Below are positions 28,052 to 30,457 of a DNA stretch of 30,457 nt, one piece after another. Position numbers and translations under genes: made by a program. Location of the stretch: assembly GCA_030836725.1 (NCBI GenBank), contig JAUPLV010000004.1, positions 1-30,457 of the forward strand, written 5' to 3'. The notes beneath the pieces are model-generated. The model saw only the letters and a list, made by a program, of their open reading frames with translations, was not told the DNA's origin and searched no databases. Source of the stretch: Pseudomonadota bacterium (lineage in GTDB: Bacteria; Pseudomonadota; Gammaproteobacteria; Burkholderiales; Thiobacillaceae). Numbering within the stretch: position 1 is the stretch's first letter; each line of letters starts with the position of its first letter.

Positions 28052-28149
28052 GGGGTGGTGCACCCCGGCTGGAGCAGTGGTGCCACAAGGCCAGCCGTGA
28101 TGAACCATTACATTAGATGGTTCAGCCGATTGTGGCGTGGGTGACCCCA
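28052..28149. other. Cluster of stem-loops, candidate structured RNA
   Basis: Within 100 bp there are GGGGTG/CACCCC (28052-28066), GGCTGG/CCAGCC (28067-28096, with inner GTGG/CCAC), and GAACCAT/ATGGTTC (28102-28123). Alternative pairings exist: GCCACAA (28082-28088) with TTGTGGC (28130-28136), and GGCTG (28067-28071) with CAGCC (28123-28127). A small inverted GGG/CCCC follows at 28139-28149. Neither promoter nor direction is established. It could be a small RNA, part of a mobile remnant, or the unterminated downstream part of the tRNA transcript. Confidence 0.35.
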
Positions 28150-28155
28150 TAAAGC

Positions 28156-28179
28156 AAAAAGGCCACCGCGTGGTGGCCT
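28156..28179 (-). terminator. Rho-independent terminator of tRNA-Phe
   Basis: On the minus strand an 8-bp perfect stem, AGGCCACC with GGTGGCCT and a 4-nt loop (28160-28179), is followed by five T. It lies 18 bp past the tRNA 3' end. Confidence 0.88.
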
Positions 28180-28197
28180 GGATGCTTGATTTGTAGG

Positions 28198-28273
28198 TGG
28201 TGGCCAGTCTCGGAATCGAACCAAGGACACGCGGATTTTCAATCCGCTGCTCTACCAACTGAGCTAACTGGCC
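28198..28273 (-). tRNA. tRNA-Phe (GAA)
   Basis: A 76-nt tRNA with CCA encoded. The acceptor stem is GGCCAGT/ACTGGCC with discriminator A. The D arm holds AGCTCAGTTGGTAGAGC. The anticodon stem GCGGA/TCCGC closes the loop TTGAAAA with anticodon GAA. The T arm has GGTTCGATTCC. A sigma-70-like promoter and a strong terminator flank it. Confidence 0.98.
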
Positions 28274-28945
28274 AAAAGAGGCGGCAATTTAACCGGTTTG
28301 CCCCGTTTTAGTCAAGGAAAACGCGCTCAGCAACTCAGCCCATGCAGGACGCAGAGGTGACGCTTGGCGAATGCCAGCACGATCCACAACCAGAACAGCA
28401 GGAAGTCGGGCCGGGATTCTGACAATTTACAGCGCATCGGCGATCGGATGCAAAAAATACCGGGGCGGATGGGCTTCGGGTTGTTGCGCATGTCCCGTTC
28501 CATGCGGCGCAATGCGCTTCGCTTACTGACGCCCTACGGTGTGCGCCTCATGCATCGAGCGATGACCGAATTTTCAGCGTTTCCCCAGGACGAGTGAATC
28601 CAGGTGGCGAATGGTTATCGGCATGTTGAACTGCCGGCGGCGCCGTTCCTGGGATGTCCCGGTGCGGGTGTGGCTGCTCCTGGGGAAGGCGCTTGCAATT
28701 ATGACGGGGTGTCTATACTGGAGTCTCTTTCTCCCACAGTCCGTACCCTGCCAGTCCGATAGGCGGAATGTATGGAAACCCCATGGTCCGCCGGATTTCC
28801 CGGGCCGGCGCCCCCGAAAAACTGAAGTCCCGAACCGGCAGATTCCGCAGCCTCCGTTTTCCGTTACGGATCTGGCAAGGTCGACCATCCTGGAAGAAAA
28901 CGGCGCTCGCTTTGAATTCAATCTCAAACTTGCAGGAGTACAGCC
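28274..28945. other. Intergenic region between tRNA-Phe and the Spy-like gene
   Basis: This 672-bp stretch holds the tRNA promoter at 28287-28315 and a possible sigma-70 promoter near 28692-28719 (CTTGCA, 16 bp, TATACT) for the plus-strand gene at 28946. Several short ORFs exist on both strands but none has a ribosome-binding site or a recognisable product. It may contain decayed coding sequence. Confidence 0.55.
28287..28315 (-). promoter_or_regulatory. Promoter of tRNA-Phe
   Basis: The -35 TTGACT (28310-28315, 5 of 6) and the -10 TTAAAT (28287-28292, 4 of 6) are spaced by 17 bp on the minus strand. The start site would be close to 28280, seven bases before the mature tRNA 5' end. Confidence 0.7.
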
Positions 28946-29611
28946 ATGAATACGATCAAAACCTTAACCTTAGCCACGCTTGCCGCCCTTTCCATGGGCG
29001 CCGCCGCCGTCCATGCGGAAGACGCGTCCACGGTCGAAAGCCAGTCGGCCGCCATGGAGACAGACAAGTTTTTTGGGGCCATGCAGGAGCGCTACCGGGT
29101 GATGCAGGAACAGATGCGGAAGATTCGCCAAACCCAAGACCACAAGGAACGCCAAAAGCTGATGCATGAGCACTGGCAGACCATGCACGAAGGGGTCGGG
29201 ATGATGGGCAGTTATGGCATGGGCCCCGGCATGATGGGTGGCTATGGCATGGGGCCGGGCATGATGGGCGGTTACGGCATGGGGCCGGGCATGATGGGCG
29301 GCGGCTATGGCAAGGGTCCGCAGGGTATGCCTGACCTGAGTGCCGAGCAGCAGACCAAAATTTCAAAAATTCATGAGGAAACCCGCAAAAAACACTGGGA
29401 ACTGATGGGCATGGTAATGGAGGAACAGGCCAGGCTGAGGGCGCTGTATGACGCGCCCAAGCCCGATTCGGCCGCGATCAACAACACCCACAAGAAAATC
29501 AGCGAACTGCAGCGGCGGATGTATGAGGCTTCCGTGGAGGCCCATAAAAACATGGAATCCATCCTCGCCCAGGAGCAGAAGGAAAGCCCCTGGCGTTTCT
29601 GGCGCCGCTAG
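28946..29611 (+). CDS. Spy/CpxP-like periplasmic protein with Gly/Met repeats
   Basis: A 221-residue periplasmic protein. The signal peptide is about residues 1-24 (cut at VHA-ED). A charged helical part follows (MQERYRVMQEQMRKI, HKERQKLMHEHWQTMHE). Residues 86-125 hold almost four copies of a ten-residue repeat, MMGGYGMGPG, encoded by a 30-bp tandem repeat at about 29201-29320. The C-terminal part, with LSAEQQTKISKIHEETRKKH and long helices, matches the LTxxQ type of the Spy/CpxP family of periplasmic chaperones and metal-response proteins. The many Met, His and Gly residues might bind copper or another soft metal, which is inference. GCAGGAG precedes the ATG at 28946. It converges on groEL with a shared terminator. 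Confidence 0.75.
   Translation: MNTIKTLTLATLAALSMGAAAVHAEDASTVESQSAAMETDKFFGAMQERYRVMQEQMRKIRQTQDHKERQKLMHEHWQTMHEGVGMMGSYGMGPGMMGGYGMGPGMMGGYGMGPGMMGGGYGKGPQGMPDLSAEQQTKISKIHEETRKKHWELMGMVMEEQARLRALYDAPKPDSAAINNTHKKISELQRRMYEASVEAHKNMESILAQEQKESPWRFWRR
29201..29320 (+). repeat. 30-bp tandem repeat encoding MMGGYGMGPG
   Basis: Four near-identical 30-bp units lie in frame within the Spy-like gene; the fourth diverges at its end (MMGGGYGKGP). Copy number could vary between strains by slippage. Confidence 0.8.
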
Positions 29612-29622
29612 CAGGGCCATGA

Positions 29623-29648
29623 AAAAGCCCCGCCGAAGCGGGGCTTTT
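29623..29648. terminator. Bidirectional terminator between Spy-like gene and groEL
   Basis: The 11-bp stem AAAAGCCCCGC (29623-29633) with GCGGGGCTTTT (29638-29648) and a CGAA tetraloop has A and T tracts on both sides, so it can end transcripts from both convergent genes. Confidence 0.9.
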
Positions 29649-29674
29649 GAACTGCCGAACAGGGCGAGCTGTTC

Positions 29675-30457
29675 TTACATCATGCCCATGCCGCCCATAC
29701 CGCCCATTCCACCCATGTCGCCGCCGCCCATCGAGGCTGACGATTTGTCATCCGGGAGGTCGGCGATCATGCAGTCGGTGGTCAGCATCAGGCTGGCGAT
29801 GGAAGCCGCATTCTGCAGCGCGACGCGGGTGACCTTGGTGGGGTCGAGCACGCCCATCGCCACCATGTCGCCATATTCGCCATTGCCGGCGTTGTAGCCG
29901 AAGTTGCCCTTGCCTTCGAGCACCTTGTTGACCACGACCGAGGCTTCTTCACCGCAGTTCTTGACGATCTGGCGCAAAGGCTCTTCGATGGCGCGCAGAA
30001 CGATCTTCACGCCGGCATCCTGGTCGTGGTTGTCGCCCTTGAGGCTGCTGATCGCGGAACGCGCGCGCAGCAGCGCCACGCCGCCGCCGGGGACGATGCC
30101 TTCTTCAACCGCGGCGCGGGTGGCGTGCAGGGCATCTTCGACGCGGGCTTTCTTCTCTTTCATCTCGACTTCGGTCGCCGCGCCCACCTTGATGATGGCG
30201 ACGCCGCCGGCCAGCTTGGCCTTGCGCTCCTGCAGCTTCTCCTTGTCGTAGTCGCTGGTGACTTCGTCGATCTGCTTGTTGATCTGGGCAATGCGGCCCT
30301 TGATCGCGTCGGCCTCGCCGGCGCCGTCGATGATGGTGGTGTTTTCCTTGCCGATCTCGATGCGCTTGGCGCGGCCGAGGTCGGTCAGCTGGGCTTTTTC
30401 CAGGCTCAAGCCGACTTCTTCGGCGATCACGGTGCCGCCGGTGAGGATGGCCATGTC
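29675..30457 (-). CDS. groL: Chaperonin GroEL, N-terminal half cut by window
   Basis: The last 261 codons of the 60-kDa chaperonin, which folds proteins in the cytoplasm with GroES and ATP. It begins inside the apical domain (DMAILTGGTVIAEEVGLSLE) and covers the C-terminal intermediate and equatorial domains. Family-typical text includes VEDALHATRAAVEEGIVPGGGVALLRA and GYNAGNGEYGDMVAMGVLDPTKVTR. The C-terminus is the normal GGM-rich tail, ending GGMGMM. Full-length GroEL has about 545 residues, so the missing part and probably groES lie beyond the right edge. Confidence 0.97.
   Translation of the reverse strand, partial: DMAILTGGTVIAEEVGLSLEKAQLTDLGRAKRIEIGKENTTIIDGAGEADAIKGRIAQINKQIDEVTSDYDKEKLQERKAKLAGGVAIIKVGAATEVEMKEKKARVEDALHATRAAVEEGIVPGGGVALLRARSAISSLKGDNHDQDAGVKIVLRAIEEPLRQIVKNCGEEASVVVNKVLEGKGNFGYNAGNGEYGDMVAMGVLDPTKVTRVALQNAASIASLMLTTDCMIADLPDDKSSASMGGGDMGGMGGMGGMGMM

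Larger units (their letters stand above)
27705..28197. other. Intergenic region between Fic gene and tRNA-Phe
   Basis: This 493-bp stretch has no convincing gene; its short ORFs lack ribosome-binding sites. The part 27642-27850 is AT-rich. The right part is crowded with stem-loops (28052-28149, listed as a candidate structured RNA) and then the tRNA terminator at 28156-28179. No integrase and no repeat of the tRNA 3' end were found. Confidence 0.6.

Noticed and set aside
28198..28273. Possible genomic island attachment site at tRNA-Phe
   Set aside because: No integrase gene and no direct repeat of the tRNA 3' end were found in the window.
28574..28927. 117-codon ORF on the minus strand between tRNA-Phe and the Spy-like gene
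   Set aside because: No ribosome-binding site, low-complexity Arg-rich composition and no family resemblance; it also covers the likely promoter of the Spy-like gene.
29675..29730. Gly/Met repeat at the end of GroEL
   Set aside because: The GGM tail is a normal feature of GroEL and is not related to the repeat in the Spy-like gene.

Overview
The window is about 30 kb of GC-rich chromosome from a Gram-negative bacterium, most likely a betaproteobacterium of the Thiobacillus/Nitrosomonadales type. This assignment is inferred from gene content (priA, hemE, gltBD, glrK-qseG-glrR, groEL), periplasmic and outer-membrane signals, and high GC; no 16S gene is present. Most of it is core genome. No integrase, transposase, prophage or CRISPR array was seen.

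Layout: argS (cut by the window start) and priA lie on the minus strand, with an inverted pair of DnaA-box-like sites before priA. Next on the minus strand come a Tim44-like membrane protein, hemE, a glycine-zipper protein and a small secreted protein. A 234-bp MITE-like element with 17-bp terminal inverted repeats and TTAAT direct repeats lies just before a FadL/OmpP1-type porin on the plus strand. A secreted EF-hand protein and a small unknown ORF follow on the minus strand.

The central block, about 10 kb on the minus strand, reads gltB, a ParE/RelE-type toxin-antitoxin pair, gltD, glrK, qseG and glrR. The TA pair sits inside the glutamate synthase operon. The three glr/qse genes overlap by 4 bp each. 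Just beyond glrR are two TGTC-N10-GACA sites, 63 bp apart, followed by a strong sigma-54 -24/-12 promoter facing the EF-hand gene. This looks like a complete, locally encoded GlrR regulatory circuit.

The right part holds an endonuclease/exonuclease/phosphatase-family protein, a 3-hydroxyacid dehydrogenase overlapping an AEC transporter, pbpG, an unknown periplasmic helical protein, a TauD/TfdA-type dioxygenase with a palindromic operator in its promoter, a large Fic protein, a stretch rich in stem-loops, tRNA-Phe(GAA), a Spy/CpxP-like protein with Gly/Met repeats, and the 3' half of groEL (cut by the window end).

The best candidates for undescribed biology are the GlrR/sigma-54/EF-hand circuit, the TA pair inside gltBD, the MITE-like element, the structured stretch beside tRNA-Phe and the triple GTTAC operator.
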